64,000 nt of DNA from Roseovarius sp. W115 (GTDB lineage Bacteria; Pseudomonadota; Alphaproteobacteria; Rhodobacterales; Rhodobacteraceae): NCBI RefSeq assembly GCF_032842945.2, contig NZ_CP146606.1, forward strand, positions 2,236,501-2,300,500, given 5' to 3'. Below the pieces are notes generated by a model. The model saw only the letters and a list, made by a program, of their open reading frames with translations. It ran no database searches and was not told the DNA's origin. The position numbers and the translations under genes are program-made. Shown in pieces: positions 18,587 to 29,093 of the stretch (position 1 is its first letter; each line of letters begins with the position of its first letter).

Positions 18587-19240
18587 TCAGAACCGCAAGG
18601 CGTAACCGAGACGAAGCTCATTTGTTTCGAAATCATCAAGCGTTATAGGCACGACACCCGGAAGGTCCGTCGCATTGGTGGACGAAGAACCATAGTTTGT
18701 GTAGCGATATTCGATCCTCAGCATTGAGCCGCTGGTCACAGCGACATCCAAACCCAACGCCGCTGTGTATCCATACAATGTCTCATTGCGCGAAGGGTCT
18801 CCAACGGCGACGTTGAGGGTTTGCAACTCTATTTCGCCCGCTGCGCCGCCAATGGCCGCGTAGGGCATGTATCTGCCTTGCGTGTATCCAGCTCGAAACC
18901 GCAACGCGGCACCGGCTTCCAAGGTTTGGTCAACTTGTTGCGCTGGAGCGACGTTTACCGGGCCAAAGTCCGATATGTTTGATACAAATAAATCGCCTTC
19001 GACGCCAGCAACCCAACTGGGTGAAACTTGCCAGTTATATCCAACAAAGGCGCCTGCCAACAGGCCTTCAGGAGTGGAATCAAAGCGTATTGCAGGTGCA
19101 GCGGTCGCAAAGCCCCCTGCATCGCCTTCTCCGTAACCCGCCTGAACACCGGCGTACAAACCGCTCCAGTCCTGCGCATGAGCCGGAATGCTTCCAAAGC
19201 TCAAAAACGCCGTGACAGCCAACACTATGGAGTGTTTCAT
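18587..19240 (-). CDS. Outer-membrane beta-barrel protein (OmpA-like/Omp25 type)
   Basis: The 217-residue product starts with a signal peptide (MKHSIVLAVTAFLSF... AHAQ), then DWSGLYAGVQAGYGEG, the usual first strand of Omp25/OMP_b-brl proteins in alphaproteobacteria. Alternating hydrophobic strands follow, and the chain ends in Phe (LGYALRF), the recognition signal for the BAM insertase. ATG 19240 is preceded by GGGGAAC. It is probably a small 8-stranded barrel exposed at the surface; the specific role is unknown. Confidence 0.88.
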   Translation of the reverse strand: MKHSIVLAVTAFLSFGSIPAHAQDWSGLYAGVQAGYGEGDAGGFATAAPAIRFDSTPEGLLAGAFVGYNWQVSPSWVAGVEGDLFVSNISDFGPVNVAPAQQVDQTLEAGAALRFRAGYTQGRYMPYAAIGGAAGEIELQTLNVAVGDPSRNETLYGYTAALGLDVAVTSGSMLRIEYRYTNYGSSSTNATDLPGVVPITLDDFETNELRLGYALRF

Positions 19241-19458
19241 TTTTGTTCCCCTGCCCACACGCTACTGCTCTGATGGCGCAATTTAAGACTAAAAGGAATC
19301 AAAAGATATGCCCCATCAGCGGCAGATGCTGTGAGTTGTGGCATATTTGCTCTACATTCGCCTCCACCTTATTCCGTGCGCTTTTGGTTGGATGGCGCAG
19401 GCCGAACAAGACTTCCTTCTTTGCTGTGAGCAAGCAAAGTGTTGGTGCCATGATCAAT

Positions 19459-20688
19459 TCACTCTGCGGCGTGGCGCACTCCTTCTGCCGTGGATGAATA
19501 GAGGTAGTCGCGCGTCAAAGGCACAGTGTCTTGCTTTGGTGCAAGTTGGAACTGGAAAACCACCTGTTTGTTAAATCGGAAGGTTGTTTCGCAGGCCACC
19601 AAGTAATACCGCCACATCCGACAGAACCGGGCGTCGTAAAGCGCTTCGGCTTTCTCGATATTTTCCATAAAGCGGTCATACCAATGGCGAAGCGTCTCGG
19701 CATAATGCAGGCGCCAAATTTCGACATCAGCAGTGTGGAAGTCGTGGTTCTCAATGGCCTTTGCGGCTTCGGACAAGGAGGGCACGTAGCCGCCCGGGAA
19801 GATGTACTTGGCGATCCACGGGCTTGTTGTGCTGGGTGGGGCGCAGCGGCCGATGGTGTGGATCAGTGCTACGCCATCATCCTTCAATAGCTTGCGCACG
19901 GTACGAAAATACTCGTTGTAATGTGGCACGCCAACATGTTCGAACATGCCTACCGATACAATGCGGTCGAACGTACCTTGCACATCGCGGTAGTCCATCA
20001 GCTTGAACTGTGCCCTGTCAGCCAATCCCATGGCTTCGGCGCGTTGATTGGCCATGGCATGCTGCTCTTCTGAAAGAGTAACGCCTACAACATCGGCTCC
20101 GAAATCCCGCGCGAGTGTGAGACCCATGCCACCCCAGCCGCAGCCGATATCAAGCACGCGCATGCCCGGCTCAATCATCAATTTGCGCGCGATATGCTGT
20201 TTTTTGGCGACTTGTGCTTCTTCCAGTGTCATCTCCGGATCAGCAAAATAGGCGCAGGAATACTGTCGATCCTCGTCAAGGAACAGATCATACAGGTCCC
20301 CCGAAAGATCATAATGATGCGCCACGTTCGAGCGCGACCGGCTGGCCGGGTTGAACTGTTGTAGATGTCGCCCAAGATGTCGAAGTGCAACAAGTGGCTT
20401 GCGAAACCACGGCTGTCCCTGATCTGCGATGTTGCTGACAGCAAGAGTTAAAAACCCGTAAAGGTCGTCATTCTCGATCGTCAGTGTCCCATCAGTATAA
20501 GCCTCGCCGACTGCCAGGTCGGGAGACATGATGATGCGCCGTGGCAGGTTTTCTTCATTGAGCGTGATCGCCACCGAAGGCGTGCCGCCATCGCCATATG
20601 TTTGTTTGGTTCCATCCGGAAAGGTCAGTCGCAACTCACCCTTACGGAAAAGATGCCGGAGGAAGGCATCGAGCAGTTTGATCCACAT
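19459..20688 (-). CDS. Cyclopropane-fatty-acyl-phospholipid synthase family methyltransferase
   Basis: Proteins of this family transfer a methyl(ene) group from S-adenosylmethionine to unsaturated acyl chains of phospholipids. The SAM motif VLDIGCGWGGMGL, the following EQHAMANQRAE segment, and HVGVPHYNEYF are as in CfaS. The ATG at 20688 gives a 409-residue protein beginning MWIKLLDAFLRHLF, similar to roseobacter homologues; ATGs at 20700 and 20718 are possible but not better supported. Whether it makes cyclopropane, methyl-branched or furan fatty acids cannot be told. Confidence 0.88.
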   Translation of the reverse strand: MWIKLLDAFLRHLFRKGELRLTFPDGTKQTYGDGGTPSVAITLNEENLPRRIIMSPDLAVGEAYTDGTLTIENDDLYGFLTLAVSNIADQGQPWFRKPLVALRHLGRHLQQFNPASRSRSNVAHHYDLSGDLYDLFLDEDRQYSCAYFADPEMTLEEAQVAKKQHIARKLMIEPGMRVLDIGCGWGGMGLTLARDFGADVVGVTLSEEQHAMANQRAEAMGLADRAQFKLMDYRDVQGTFDRIVSVGMFEHVGVPHYNEYFRTVRKLLKDDGVALIHTIGRCAPPSTTSPWIAKYIFPGGYVPSLSEAAKAIENHDFHTADVEIWRLHYAETLRHWYDRFMENIEKAEALYDARFCRMWRYYLVACETTFRFNKQVVFQFQLAPKQDTVPLTRDYLYSSTAEGVRHAAE

Positions 20689-20864
20689 AGTCCACCCCAT
20701 GTCATTTGCGCCAGTCATGGCGGGTCTCGAGGTCCCTTATGCCGTCCTGCCGCGGTGCCGGTTCCCACTCCGGCTCATTCGTTGTGGGCAAGATTTTTGC
20801 GCAATTTGACATATCTGTAAACGATTTTGCCCCGCTGCGCGGTTTCCCGCACATCCGCCGGGTC

Positions 20865-20893
20865 TTGACTTTACCCGCGCACCCATGTGTATC
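20865..20893 (+). promoter_or_regulatory. Possible promoter of aspS
   Basis: TTGACT (20865-20870) and TGTATC (20888-20893) are spaced by 17 bp, 59 bp before the aspS start codon, in the divergent gap between the methyltransferase and aspS. The -35 is strong and the -10 weak. Confidence 0.45.
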
Positions 20894-20951
20894 GGCTCGG
20901 ACGTCAAATGTGCGGCCTGTTTGGGCCGAAGAACGCCTTGGAGGCCTTAAA

Positions 20952-22733
20952 ATGCACGCATATCGCTCTCACTCCTGTGCCGAGCTGACCAAGGAAAACG
21001 TTGGCGACACTGTGCGCCTTTCCGGTTGGGTGCACCGCATTCGCGATCACGGGGGCGTGCTCTTTATCGATCTGCGCGATCACTATGGCGTGACGCAGGT
21101 GCTCTGCGACCCCGATAGCCCGGTTTTTACCGAAGTGGAGAAGCTGCGGTCTGAATGGTGCATTCGCATCGACGGCAATGTCAAAGCGCGGGATGAGAGC
21201 CTGATTAACGCCAAGATCCCAACGGGTGAGATTGAGGTCTTTATCCGGGATATGGAGGTTCTGGGCTCTGCTGAAGAGCTGCCTTTGATTGTCTTTGGGG
21301 ATCAGGAATATCCTGAGGAAACTCGACTGCGCTATCGCTACCTCGATCTGCGCCGTGAGGTGATGCAGGAGAACATGAAGCTGCGCTCTGACGTTGTGGC
21401 CTCTATCCGCAAAAGGATGTGGGATAAGGAGTTCCGCGAATATCAAACGCCGATTATCACGGCGTCCAGCCCGGAAGGCGCGCGCGACTTTCTGGTGCCG
21501 AGCCGCCTGCATCCGGGTAAATTCTACGCTCTGCCGCAAGCCCCACAGCAATTCAAACAGCTGATCATGGTGTCGGGCTTTGACAGGTATTTTCAGATTG
21601 CGCCCTGTTTCCGCGATGAAGACCCGCGCGCCGACCGGTCGCCCACGGATTTCTATCAGCTCGACATGGAAATGAGCTTTGTTGAGCAGCAGGATGTGTT
21701 TGACACGGTCGCGCCTGTGATTGCCGGTGTGTTCGAAGAATTCGGCGGCGGCGAGGCGGTGGATGCGCCGGAAAGCTGGCCGCAAATTCCTTACGCGGAA
21801 GCCATGCTGAAATACGGCTCTGATAAGCCCGACCTGCGCAACCCGATTGAGATGCAGGACGTGTCCGAACATTTCCGCGGCTCGGGCTTTGCAATCTTTG
21901 CCAAGCTTCTGGAGCAAGAGGGCACGGAAATTCGCGCCATCCCTGCCCCGACGGGTGGCAGCCGCAAGTTCTGTGACCGTATGAATGCCTTTGCCCAGAA
22001 AGAGGGCCTGCCAGGGATGGGGTATATCTTTTGGCGCGACCAGGGCGAGGGGATGGAAGCCGCTGGGCCGCTTGCGAAAAACATTGGCCCTGAGCGCACA
22101 GAAGCGATCCGCACACAGCTTGGTCTTGGTGTGGGTGATGCGGCGTTCTTTCTTGGGGGCAAGCCAAGCACCTTTGAACGTGTGGCGGCCAAAGCCCGCG
22201 ATGTGATTGGCGAAGAGCTGACCCTCACCGACCAGAACCGCTTTGCCTTTGCCTGGATCGTGGACTTCCCGATGTATGAGGCGGATGAGGAAAGCGGCGC
22301 GATTGATTTCTCGCACAACCCGTTCTCCATGCCGCAGGGCGGGCTGGACGCACTCACCAGCGATCCGCTGTCTGTACTTGGTTACCAATATGACTTGGCC
22401 TGCAACGGGTATGAGCTCGTCTCTGGTGCTATTCGGAACCACAAGCTTGAGATCATGATCAAGGCGTTTGAGCTCGCAGGCTATGATGAGGCAGAGGTGC
22501 GCAAGCGCTTTGGCGGCATGGTCAATGCGTTCCAGTATGGCGCGCCGCCCCATGGTGGCTGTGCGGCGGGGATTGACCGGATCGTGATGCTGCTGGCGGG
22601 CACGTCCAACATCCGCGAGGTCATCATGTTCCCGATGAACCAACGCGCCGAAGACCTTATGATGAACGCGCCAAGCGATCCGACAAGTGACCAGTTGATG
22701 GAATTGGGGCTCAGGGTTATTCCGCAGGAGTGA
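20952..22733 (+). CDS. aspS: Aspartyl-tRNA synthetase
   Basis: AspS charges tRNA-Asp (and in many bacteria with the long form also tRNA-Asn). The 593-residue protein begins [13 protein letters not shown] and has the N-terminal OB-fold anticodon domain ([22 protein letters not shown]), the class II motifs ([19 protein letters not shown]) and the GAD insertion of the bacterial type. ATG 20952 has a GGAGG seven bases upstream; the frame is open further upstream but that part is not conserved. It is followed by a GNAT gene in the same direction. Confidence 0.97.
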   Translation: MHAYRSHSCAELTKENVGDTVRLSGWVHRIRDHGGVLFIDLRDHYGVTQVLCDPDSPVFTEVEKLRSEWCIRIDGNVKARDESLINAKIPTGEIEVFIRDMEVLGSAEELPLIVFGDQEYPEETRLRYRYLDLRREVMQENMKLRSDVVASIRKRMWDKEFREYQTPIITASSPEGARDFLVPSRLHPGKFYALPQAPQQFKQLIMVSGFDRYFQIAPCFRDEDPRADRSPTDFYQLDMEMSFVEQQDVFDTVAPVIAGVFEEFGGGEAVDAPESWPQIPYAEAMLKYGSDKPDLRNPIEMQDVSEHFRGSGFAIFAKLLEQEGTEIRAIPAPTGGSRKFCDRMNAFAQKEGLPGMGYIFWRDQGEGMEAAGPLAKNIGPERTEAIRTQLGLGVGDAAFFLGGKPSTFERVAAKARDVIGEELTLTDQNRFAFAWIVDFPMYEADEESGAIDFSHNPFSMPQGGLDALTSDPLSVLGYQYDLACNGYELVSGAIRNHKLEIMIKAFELAGYDEAEVRKRFGGMVNAFQYGAPPHGGCAAGIDRIVMLLAGTSNIREVIMFPMNQRAEDLMMNAPSDPTSDQLMELGLRVIPQE

Positions 22734-22801
22734 ACGTTTTCCCACTTTTCTTTTGGCCGCTGTCACGCCTATCGTTTGGGTAAGCGTGAAGGAGTGGGGG
22801 A

Positions 22802-23518
22802 ATGCGTGCTGATCGTCCAATCGGACCCGTCGTCGAAGGCTGGCAAGAGCCGCCTTTGCCAGGAGATATGGTCTTGGAGGGCCGCTATGCGCGGTTGGAG
22901 CCCCTAGAGGCAGAGTTGCATGCGGCGCTTCTGTTTCGGGCGTTTGAGGGACATGACTGGGTTTGGGATTACATGCCGGCGGGGCCCTTTGGGTCAGCGG
23001 CGCAGTTTCACCGCTGGATGAAGGACGCCACAGCAGCGGATGACATCTTGTTTTTTGCCATTTTTGATAAGGATTCTGGCGCGTTTGGTGGCTTTGCCTC
23101 TTACCTGCGCATGAAGCCTGCCTCTGGATCTATCGAGGTGGGCTATATTGCCATGGCCCCGGCGTTGCAGCGGACGCGTGCGGCGACAGAAGCGATGTAT
23201 CTGATGATGGAATGGGCCTTTAAGGCCGGTTACCGGCGGTATGAGTGGAAATGTGATGCTCTGAACCGGCCGTCTCGCGCCGCAGCGCAAAGGCTGGGGT
23301 TCAGCTTTGAAGGTGTCTTTGTGCAGGCCACAGTGGTCAAGGGGCGCAATCGTGACACGGCGTGGCTGGCGGTTATCGACAAGGAGTGGCCCGCTTTGAA
23401 GGAAGCCTATCAGCTTTGGCTTTCACCATCGAATTTTGATGAACTCGGTGCACAGAAAGAGCGGGTGAGTGATCTGACACGCTTAGTGCGTCGGGCAAAT
23501 GACCCTAGTCTGGATTAA
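22802..23518 (+). CDS. GNAT-family N-acetyltransferase (RimJ/RimL type)
   Basis: This 238-residue protein looks like the acetyl-CoA-dependent GNAT_3 / RimJ-RimL branch: LEGRYARLEPLE near the start, EVGYIAMAPALQRTRAATEAMYLM around the acetyl-CoA-binding region, and RAAQRLGFSFEGV near the end. The start follows GAAGGAG. It is convergent with the next gene, and the two stop codons overlap by four bases (23515-23518). The substrate is unknown. Confidence 0.85.
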   Translation: MRADRPIGPVVEGWQEPPLPGDMVLEGRYARLEPLEAELHAALLFRAFEGHDWVWDYMPAGPFGSAAQFHRWMKDATAADDILFFAIFDKDSGAFGGFASYLRMKPASGSIEVGYIAMAPALQRTRAATEAMYLMMEWAFKAGYRRYEWKCDALNRPSRAAAQRLGFSFEGVFVQATVVKGRNRDTAWLAVIDKEWPALKEAYQLWLSPSNFDELGAQKERVSDLTRLVRRANDPSLD

Positions 23519-24231
23519 ATCGCCACCTTTTGCGTGATCCGGTCGCGCACCATTTGCAGCAAATCCTTTACCATTTCAGAGGCAGTTTTGCCCTGCGCGC
23601 CATGCTGTTTCAGGCGCGATGCCGCTTCGGCCAGAGTCCTGTCGTCCGCTGAGCGCGCAACGCCCCCCAGAAACTGTGCGACATAGTCAAGCATCGGGCC
23701 ATCGGTTTCGCCCTCTAAAAGGTCGGCAACATGGGACATGTCATCACGATAAGAGGCGGGATCAGGTATAATCTGGTCATCTGACACCGGTCGCAATCCT
23801 TTGGGTCGGTGTGTTTCCGGCAGGATGGCCAGCACCGCCTCTTGAAAGACCGCGAGGCTCTGCAAGGGTTTGCCGAGAAATCCGTCCGCGCCTGAGGACA
23901 GTGCAAGCTCTTCTGCGCCGTCATCGCCGCTAAGCCCCAGAAGTGCGCTAACCCTTGGAACAGCTTCATTCAGGTCCCGCAGCAGATCTTCTCCGCGGCC
24001 ATCTGGCAGGCCCATATCCACGATAACCACAGAGGGTCGGTACACTTTCAGGTGTCGTCGCGCCGAACGTAGGCAATCCGCCCGTCTTATGCGCGCGCCG
24101 CTGCGCAGGCACATAAGGCGCATTGTTTCACAGGCAAAACGGCTGTCTTCGACCACCAGAACCGTGAGTCCAAGAAGGGGACGTCGTGCCGTGGGGGATG
24201 TGCGTTGTGCGAAAGGATCTAATTCATCCAT
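23515..24231 (-). CDS. Response-regulator receiver protein with C-terminal unassigned region
   Basis: The first ~120 residues after a short leader form a CheY-like receiver domain: VLVVEDS at its start, the phospho-acceptor Asp in VIVDMGLPDGRGEDL, and Lys in GKPL. The remaining ~105 residues have no DNA-binding or enzymatic motif that I recognise. ATG 24231 is preceded by AGGAG (24242-24238), while the upstream ATG at 24246 is not, so the shorter start is used. No kinase is adjacent, so it is an orphan; protein-protein signalling is likely. Confidence 0.8.
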   Translation of the reverse strand: MDELDPFAQRTSPTARRPLLGLTVLVVEDSRFACETMRLMCLRSGARIRRADCLRSARRHLKVYRPSVVIVDMGLPDGRGEDLLRDLNEAVPRVSALLGLSGDDGAEELALSSGADGFLGKPLQSLAVFQEAVLAILPETHRPKGLRPVSDDQIIPDPASYRDDMSHVADLLEGETDGPMLDYVAQFLGGVARSADDRTLAEAASRLKQHGAQGKTASEMVKDLLQMVRDRITQKVAI

Positions 24232-24399
24232 CTTGGTCTCCTGCATCTCAATACCCGCAGCAACGCTACGCGGCCTTGGCTAATGAAGCGTTAATCAGCC
24301 CGATGCGCGTGACGGCGATCTATTGCGGCGCTCTGTCGCTTGTCTCTTGGCGCGCGTGCGCCCATAACAGTGCGGAGTAGAATTTCGAGGACACGACCC

Positions 24400-24804
24400 A
24401 TGATCGGACGTCTAAATCACGTAGCTATCGCTGTGCCTGATCTGGAGGCAGCGGCAGAGCAATACCGCAGTGCGCTGGGTGCCAATGTGGGGGAGCCGCA
24501 GGATGAGCCGGATCATGGCGTCACGGTGATCTTCATCGAATTACCAAACACCAAGATCGAGCTTCTCTATCCCTTGGGTGAGGACAGCCCAATTAACGGA
24601 TTTCTGGAAAAGAACCCCTCCGGTGGCATTCACCACGTGTGCTACGAGGTCGAGGACATTCTTGCGGCCCGGGATCATCTAAAGGAAACCGGTGCACGTG
24701 TGCTTGGCAGCGGTGAACCGAAGATCGGGGCGCATGGTAAGCCGGTTCTCTTCCTGCATCCAAAAGACTTCAATGGATGCCTTGTAGAGTTGGAGCAGGT
24801 CTGA
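24400..24804 (+). CDS. mce: Methylmalonyl-CoA epimerase
   Basis: The enzyme interconverts (R)- and (S)-methylmalonyl-CoA in propionyl-CoA degradation. The 134-residue vicinal-oxygen-chelate protein begins MIGRLNHVAIAVPDLEAA; metal ligands His (NHVAIAV), His (GGIHHVCYEV) and Glu (CLVELEQ) are as in the family. ATG 24400 fits the conserved N-terminus; earlier starts do not. It overlaps the DUF1467 gene by one base. Confidence 0.93.
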   Translation: MIGRLNHVAIAVPDLEAAAEQYRSALGANVGEPQDEPDHGVTVIFIELPNTKIELLYPLGEDSPINGFLEKNPSGGIHHVCYEVEDILAARDHLKETGARVLGSGEPKIGAHGKPVLFLHPKDFNGCLVELEQV

Positions 24805-25082
24805 TGGGTGTGGCGTCTGGCATCGTTTTGTTTCTGGTGATCTGGTTCATGACTTTTCTGGTCGCGCTTCCAATTCGCATCCAGACTCAGGGTGAGGCAG
24901 GCACGACCGTGGAAGGCACGCATCATGGCTCTCCTGAAAAACACCATCTGCGTAAGAAGGTCTTCGTCACCACAGCTGTTGCCTTTGTGCTCTGGGCGAT
25001 TGCGGCTTATATCATTCTCGGTGAAGTGATCACGGTGCGTGATATTGATGTTTTTGGAACAATGTCGGGCGCGCGGAACTAA
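24804..25082 (+). CDS. DUF1467 family membrane protein
   Basis: A 92-residue protein with two membrane helices (about residues 5-25 and 55-76) flanking a loop with TQGEAGTTVEGTHHGSP. This arrangement and the motif ALPIRIQTQ identify the alphaproteobacterial DUF1467 family, usually next to mce. The start codon shares its A with the stop of mce (TGATG), so the two are translationally coupled. Function unknown. Confidence 0.85.
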   Translation: MGVASGIVLFLVIWFMTFLVALPIRIQTQGEAGTTVEGTHHGSPEKHHLRKKVFVTTAVAFVLWAIAAYIILGEVITVRDIDVFGTMSGARN

Positions 25083-25136
25083 AGCGCTTCGTCTCAGATG
25101 ATGTCTCAACTCAAGGCGTAACGCTTTCAGGTTGCA

Positions 25137-25598
25137 CTAAAGCAGTGGCAGGGCGGTTGTGTCCTTGATCTCTTCCATAACGAAACTTGCAGACACGTCG
25201 CCCATTGGAACGCGCGTCACCAAGGTCTGATACAGCCGGTCATAGTCGGCCATGTCTGCGACGCGCGCACGGATCAGGTAATCAAGATCGCCGGTCATGC
25301 GGTAGACGCCTTGAATCTGGTTCATATCTCGCGTCGCGCGGGCAAATTGCTCAAGCCAACTTGCGTCATGTGCAGCAGCCTTGATTTGGATGAAGACGCT
25401 CAGACCCAGGTCGAGCTTTTTCGCATCAAGAAGGGCCACACGTCCTCTGATAATCCCAGCCTCTTCCAGCGCTTTGATACGTCTCCAGCAGGCGTTGCGC
25501 GACAGGCCAACTATGTCGCCCAGTTCTTCGAGACCCAAGTCACTCTCATGTTGAAGAGCGTTCAGGATTTTAAGGTCTAATGCATCAATTTTTGACAT
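25137..25598 (-). CDS. Lrp/AsnC family transcriptional regulator
   Basis: Lrp/AsnC proteins bind DNA through an N-terminal winged helix-turn-helix and a ligand, usually an amino acid, through a C-terminal ACT-like (RAM) domain. Visible are IDALDLKILNALQ, the helix-turn-helix LEELGDIVGLSRNACWRRIKALEEAGII and the RAM segment near VYRMTGDLDYLIRA. ATG 25598 gives 153 residues; ATG 25607 is also possible and neither has a clear ribosome binding site. It is divergent from the DUF6356 gene across 113 bp. Confidence 0.88.
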   Translation of the reverse strand: MSKIDALDLKILNALQHESDLGLEELGDIVGLSRNACWRRIKALEEAGIIRGRVALLDAKKLDLGLSVFIQIKAAAHDASWLEQFARATRDMNQIQGVYRMTGDLDYLIRARVADMADYDRLYQTLVTRVPMGDVSASFVMEEIKDTTALPLL

Positions 25599-25711
25599 AT
25601 AGGACATTTACTAGGAAAATATCACAATATCTATCGACTTTGTATGATAATTGAGAATTCTTCATTCTTATTGTGCCGTAATCTGTCCCAACGTGGAGTA
25701 GGAGAAAGCAC

Positions 25712-25918
25712 ATGATCACCCGACTTTTTCTAAATCATCCTCACAGCGTGGATGAAAGCTATCTGGAACATGCTCGCTTTGCCGCCGGGTTCAGCCTTCG
25801 GCTGTTTGCTGCCGCATTCTGTGCGCTCATTCATGCGGTGTTGCCATTTGCCTTTGAAAAAACCGCCAGTCGCATGATCGCCGAGATGTACGCCAAGACG
25901 CATAGTCGCGGAACCTAA
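25712..25918 (+). CDS. DUF6356 family small membrane protein
   Basis: The 68-residue protein has the DUF6356 pattern: a start like NHPHSVDESYLEHARFAAGF, then a hydrophobic segment (LRLFAAAFCALIHAVLPFAF) and a short charged tail. A good ribosome binding site (GTAGGAG) stands upstream. It is divergent from the Lrp gene. The role is unknown. Confidence 0.75.
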   Translation: MITRLFLNHPHSVDESYLEHARFAAGFSLRLFAAAFCALIHAVLPFAFEKTASRMIAEMYAKTHSRGT

Positions 25919-26029
25919 AACCACCCGCTTTCGCGTTACAACTGCGTGAGGGTTGTCGGTTTTTTGTTGAAATTGCGTGGCATTCCGTGGCCCATTTGCG
26001 CATCGAACCCTAGGTGAAAGAGGTGTTCC

Positions 26030-26806
26030 ATGTGCCGCTGGGCCGCGTATCTGGGTGATCCCATCTTTATGGCTGATGTGATTTCGGCACCGCAGAACTC
26101 TTTGATTGTCCAATCACGCATGGCTTTGGAGAGCGTGACAGAAACCAATGCTGATGGGTTTGGTCTTGCCTGGTATGGGCACAAGGAAGAGCCGGGAATC
26201 TACCATGATGTGTTGCCTGCCTGGTCAGATGCCAACCTGATTTCCCTGGCTGAGCAGGTGCAGACAGGTCTCTTTCTGGCTCATGTGCGCGCCTCGACAG
26301 GGACGGCCACCAGTCGCGACAATTGTCACCCCTTTCATTGTGGTAAAATGAGCTTCATGCACAATGGTCAAGTCGGTGGCTTTGGTGCGTTTCGCAAAAC
26401 GGCTGACATGATGATCAGTGATGAGTTCTATCACCATCGCAAAGGCTCAACGGATAGTGAGTCGCTCTTTCTTGTCTCGATGAGCCATGGGTTGCAGGAC
26501 AACCCTAGAGAAGCGCTTGAACGCACGGTAGGCGAGTTTGAGCGCCTGTCGCGTGCGCACGGCGAAACCCCGCACATTCGCATGACAGCAGCGATTTCAG
26601 ATGGCACCCGACTTTATGCGGTGCGCTATGCATCTGATGAACATGCGCCCTCGCTCTACTATCGCAAGAGCCAGCACTCAGATGGCTGGACCGTGGTGTC
26701 AGAACCTTTTGCATCCTGTGGCGATTGGCAGCAGATCGCCTCGGGTACATTCCTGACATTCGAAAAAGACACCGCAATTGCCGAACGGTTTGCGCCGAAC
26801 GCCTGA
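26030..26806 (+). CDS. Class II glutamine amidotransferase
   Basis: This 258-residue protein is a stand-alone class II (Ntn-type) glutamine amidotransferase: the initiator Met is followed by the catalytic Cys2 (MCRWAAYLGDP), with NADGFGLAWYG and the loop RDNCHPFHCGKMSFMHNGQVGGF typical of the GATase_4/YafJ-EgtC group. The enzyme would release ammonia from glutamine (or act on a gamma-glutamyl bond). No ergothioneine genes are adjacent, so the substrate is open. It is convergent with icd. Confidence 0.88.
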   Translation: MCRWAAYLGDPIFMADVISAPQNSLIVQSRMALESVTETNADGFGLAWYGHKEEPGIYHDVLPAWSDANLISLAEQVQTGLFLAHVRASTGTATSRDNCHPFHCGKMSFMHNGQVGGFGAFRKTADMMISDEFYHHRKGSTDSESLFLVSMSHGLQDNPREALERTVGEFERLSRAHGETPHIRMTAAISDGTRLYAVRYASDEHAPSLYYRKSQHSDGWTVVSEPFASCGDWQQIASGTFLTFEKDTAIAERFAPNA

Positions 26807-26856
26807 AATGGCTCGCGGTCAGGCGTTCGGTTGGTGGGCGAAAGCGTTTGGCCGCT

Positions 26857-26891
26857 AAAGCTGTGATCCAGGTGTTTGGTCGAACGCTTTA
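26857..26891. repeat. 35-bp dispersed repeat, copy 1
   Basis: A 35-bp stretch starting AAAGCTGTGA and ending TCGAACGCTTTA recurs at 36630-36664 with 31/35 identity in the same orientation. This copy lies between the convergent amidotransferase and icd genes and overlaps the icd stop codon by three bases. Upstream of it, AAAGCG at 26841-26846 and CGCTTT at 26885-26890 could pair. Confidence 0.55.
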
Positions 26892-29093
26892 GCCAATGAT
26901 TGCGTTCAGCGTAGCGCTGGGACGCATGACCGAAGCCAGCTTGTCTGCATGATTGAGGTAGTAGCCCCCTGTATCCGCGGGTGTGCCTTGGCCTGCGTCC
27001 AGTTCCTCGATGATCTTCGCCTCATCTTTTGCCAACGCCTTGGCAAGCGGGGCAAATTCCGTCGCCAGATCTGTGTCATCGGTTTGCGCTGCCAGAGCTT
27101 CGGCCCAGTAACGGGCGAACCAGTAGTGGCTATCGCGGTTGTCAGGCAGACCAACCTTGCGACCGGGACTGCGGTTGTCATCCAGAATGCTTTGTGTGGC
27201 GGCTTCGACCGCGTCGCCCAGAACCCGTGCTTTTGCATTGCCTTTGGCATCTGCAAGGAATTTGAAGCTTTCGCCCAAGGCGCAAAACTCACCCAAGCTG
27301 TCCCAGCGCAGATGATTTTCGCCATGCAACTGCTGCACATGTTTCGGGGCAGAACCGCCCGCGCCGGTTTCAAACAACCCGCCGCCCTGCATAAGCTTCA
27401 CAATCGACAGCATCTTGGCCGATGTGGCGAGTTCGAGGATCGGGAAGAGGTCAGTCAGATAGTCACGCAGAACGTTGCCGGTGATTGCGATGGTATTTTC
27501 GCCCTTCGTGATCGTTTCAAGCGAGGCGCGAGTGGCCTCGCGCGGGGCCATGATCTCGAACTTGTCAGCCACGCCTTTGGCCTCAAGAATAGGTGTCACG
27601 TATTTGATCAGTTCTGCGTCATGCGCGCGGCTGGCATCGAGCCAAAAAATTGCACGGAAACCAGTGGCTTTCTGGCGTTCGATGGCGAGATTTACCCAGT
27701 CTTCGATAGGGGCCTTGCGCGCCGAGGCAGAGCGCCAGATATCGCCGGCTTGCACATCATGTGAATGAAGCACCGTGCCATCGTCGAGGATCATCTTGAC
27801 GGTCCCGGCCTCCGGGATTTCAAATGTGGTTGGGTGACTGCCGTATTCTTCGGCCTTCTGCGCCATCAGCCCCAGGTTCTGCACCGTCCCGGCGGTCGCC
27901 GGGTCCAGTTTTCCGTTGGCTTTGAAGAAGTTAATTGCTTCGTCATAGACCGGCGCATAGGAGTTGTCGGGGATCACACAGACCGCATCCGCCTCTTTCC
28001 CATCCGGTCCCCAACCCTTGCCACCGGCACGGATCAGAGCAGGCATGGAGGCGTCAATGATCACGTCAGAGGGCACGTGCAAATTGGTGATGCCCTTGTC
28101 GCTGTCGACCATGTACATCGGCGGGCGCTCGGCCATGCAAGCCTCAATCGCAGCTTTGATCTCGGCGTTGCCTTCAACCTTGTCCATTAGTGCGCCAAGA
28201 CCTTGGTTCGGGTTAACGCCGAGCGCATCCATCTCGGTCCAGTATTTCTCAAATACAGGCGCAAGGAAGGTTTTGACCGCGTGGCCAAAGATGATCGGGT
28301 CAGAGACCTTCATCATCGTGGCTTTCATGTGCAGCGAATAGAGCACGCCTTCGGCTTTGGTTTTCTCGATTTCGTCGGTCAGGAACGCATCCAGGGCAGC
28401 GGCCGACATGAAGGTTGCGTCCACAACTGTGCCAGCGGGGTAGGACAGGCCGTCTTTCAGAACGGTTTCGCCATTTGCTGTTTCAAGAATGATCTTGGCG
28501 TCCGTCTCGTTCGGCAAGGTGGCCGATACCTCATTCGAGAAGAAGTCATTGCCTGACATGGCGGCTACGCGTGTTTTGCTGTCGGCGCTCCAGTCGCCCA
28601 TGCGGTGTGGATTGTTCTGGGCAAACTTCTTGACGGCCGCGGCCGCGCGGCGGTCAGAGTTGCCTTCTCGTAGAACCGGGTTCACAGCGGAGCCTTTGAT
28701 CGTGTCATAGCGGGCGCGGATTTCTTTCTCGGCGTCTGTGTCAGGCGTCTCAGGGTAATCGGGCACAGCAAAGCCTTTGCTCTGCAGTTCACGCACAGCT
28801 TCTACGAGTTGCGGAACGGAGGCCGAGATGTTCGGCAGCTTGATGACGTTGGCATCGGGTGTTTTGACCAGTTTCCCCAACTCGGCGAGGTCGTCCGCAA
28901 TGCGTTGATCCTCTTTGAGGTGATCCGGGAAAGTCGCCAGAATGCGCCCGGCAAGCGAGATATCCTTGGTACCGACACTGACACCTGCGGCTTTGGCAAA
29001 GCGCTGGATAATGGGCAGTAGCGACGCGCTGGCAAGCTCGGGAGCTTCGTCAACCTTGGTGTAGATGATGTCGGGATTGGGAGTGTTGGCCAT
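26889..29093 (-). CDS. icd: NADP-dependent isocitrate dehydrogenase, monomeric type
   Basis: Converts isocitrate to 2-oxoglutarate and CO2 with NADP+, in the TCA cycle. The 734-residue protein begins [21 protein letters not shown] and matches the large monomeric family by length and motifs ([32 protein letters not shown] region; [20 protein letters not shown]). ATG 29093 follows AGAGGGA. A start at 29153 would add a non-conserved leader. It is the only TCA enzyme in the window and lies convergent to the amidotransferase. Confidence 0.96.
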   Translation of the reverse strand: MANTPNPDIIYTKVDEAPELASASLLPIIQRFAKAAGVSVGTKDISLAGRILATFPDHLKEDQRIADDLAELGKLVKTPDANVIKLPNISASVPQLVEAVRELQSKGFAVPDYPETPDTDAEKEIRARYDTIKGSAVNPVLREGNSDRRAAAAVKKFAQNNPHRMGDWSADSKTRVAAMSGNDFFSNEVSATLPNETDAKIILETANGETVLKDGLSYPAGTVVDATFMSAAALDAFLTDEIEKTKAEGVLYSLHMKATMMKVSDPIIFGHAVKTFLAPVFEKYWTEMDALGVNPNQGLGALMDKVEGNAEIKAAIEACMAERPPMYMVDSDKGITNLHVPSDVIIDASMPALIRAGGKGWGPDGKEADAVCVIPDNSYAPVYDEAINFFKANGKLDPATAGTVQNLGLMAQKAEEYGSHPTTFEIPEAGTVKMILDDGTVLHSHDVQAGDIWRSASARKAPIEDWVNLAIERQKATGFRAIFWLDASRAHDAELIKYVTPILEAKGVADKFEIMAPREATRASLETITKGENTIAITGNVLRDYLTDLFPILELATSAKMLSIVKLMQGGGLFETGAGGSAPKHVQQLHGENHLRWDSLGEFCALGESFKFLADAKGNAKARVLGDAVEAATQSILDDNRSPGRKVGLPDNRDSHYWFARYWAEALAAQTDDTDLATEFAPLAKALAKDEAKIIEELDAGQGTPADTGGYYLNHADKLASVMRPSATLNAIIG

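Noticed and set aside
20904..22820. A 638-codon open frame antisense to aspS
   Set aside because: Shadow of aspS; the protein has no family resemblance, and the true gene is certain.
26841..26890. CRISPR or transposon remnant at the AAAGCG...CGCTTT repeats
   Set aside because: The copies are far apart, not in an array, have no transposase nearby, and are intergenic; a dispersed repeat is the simplest reading.
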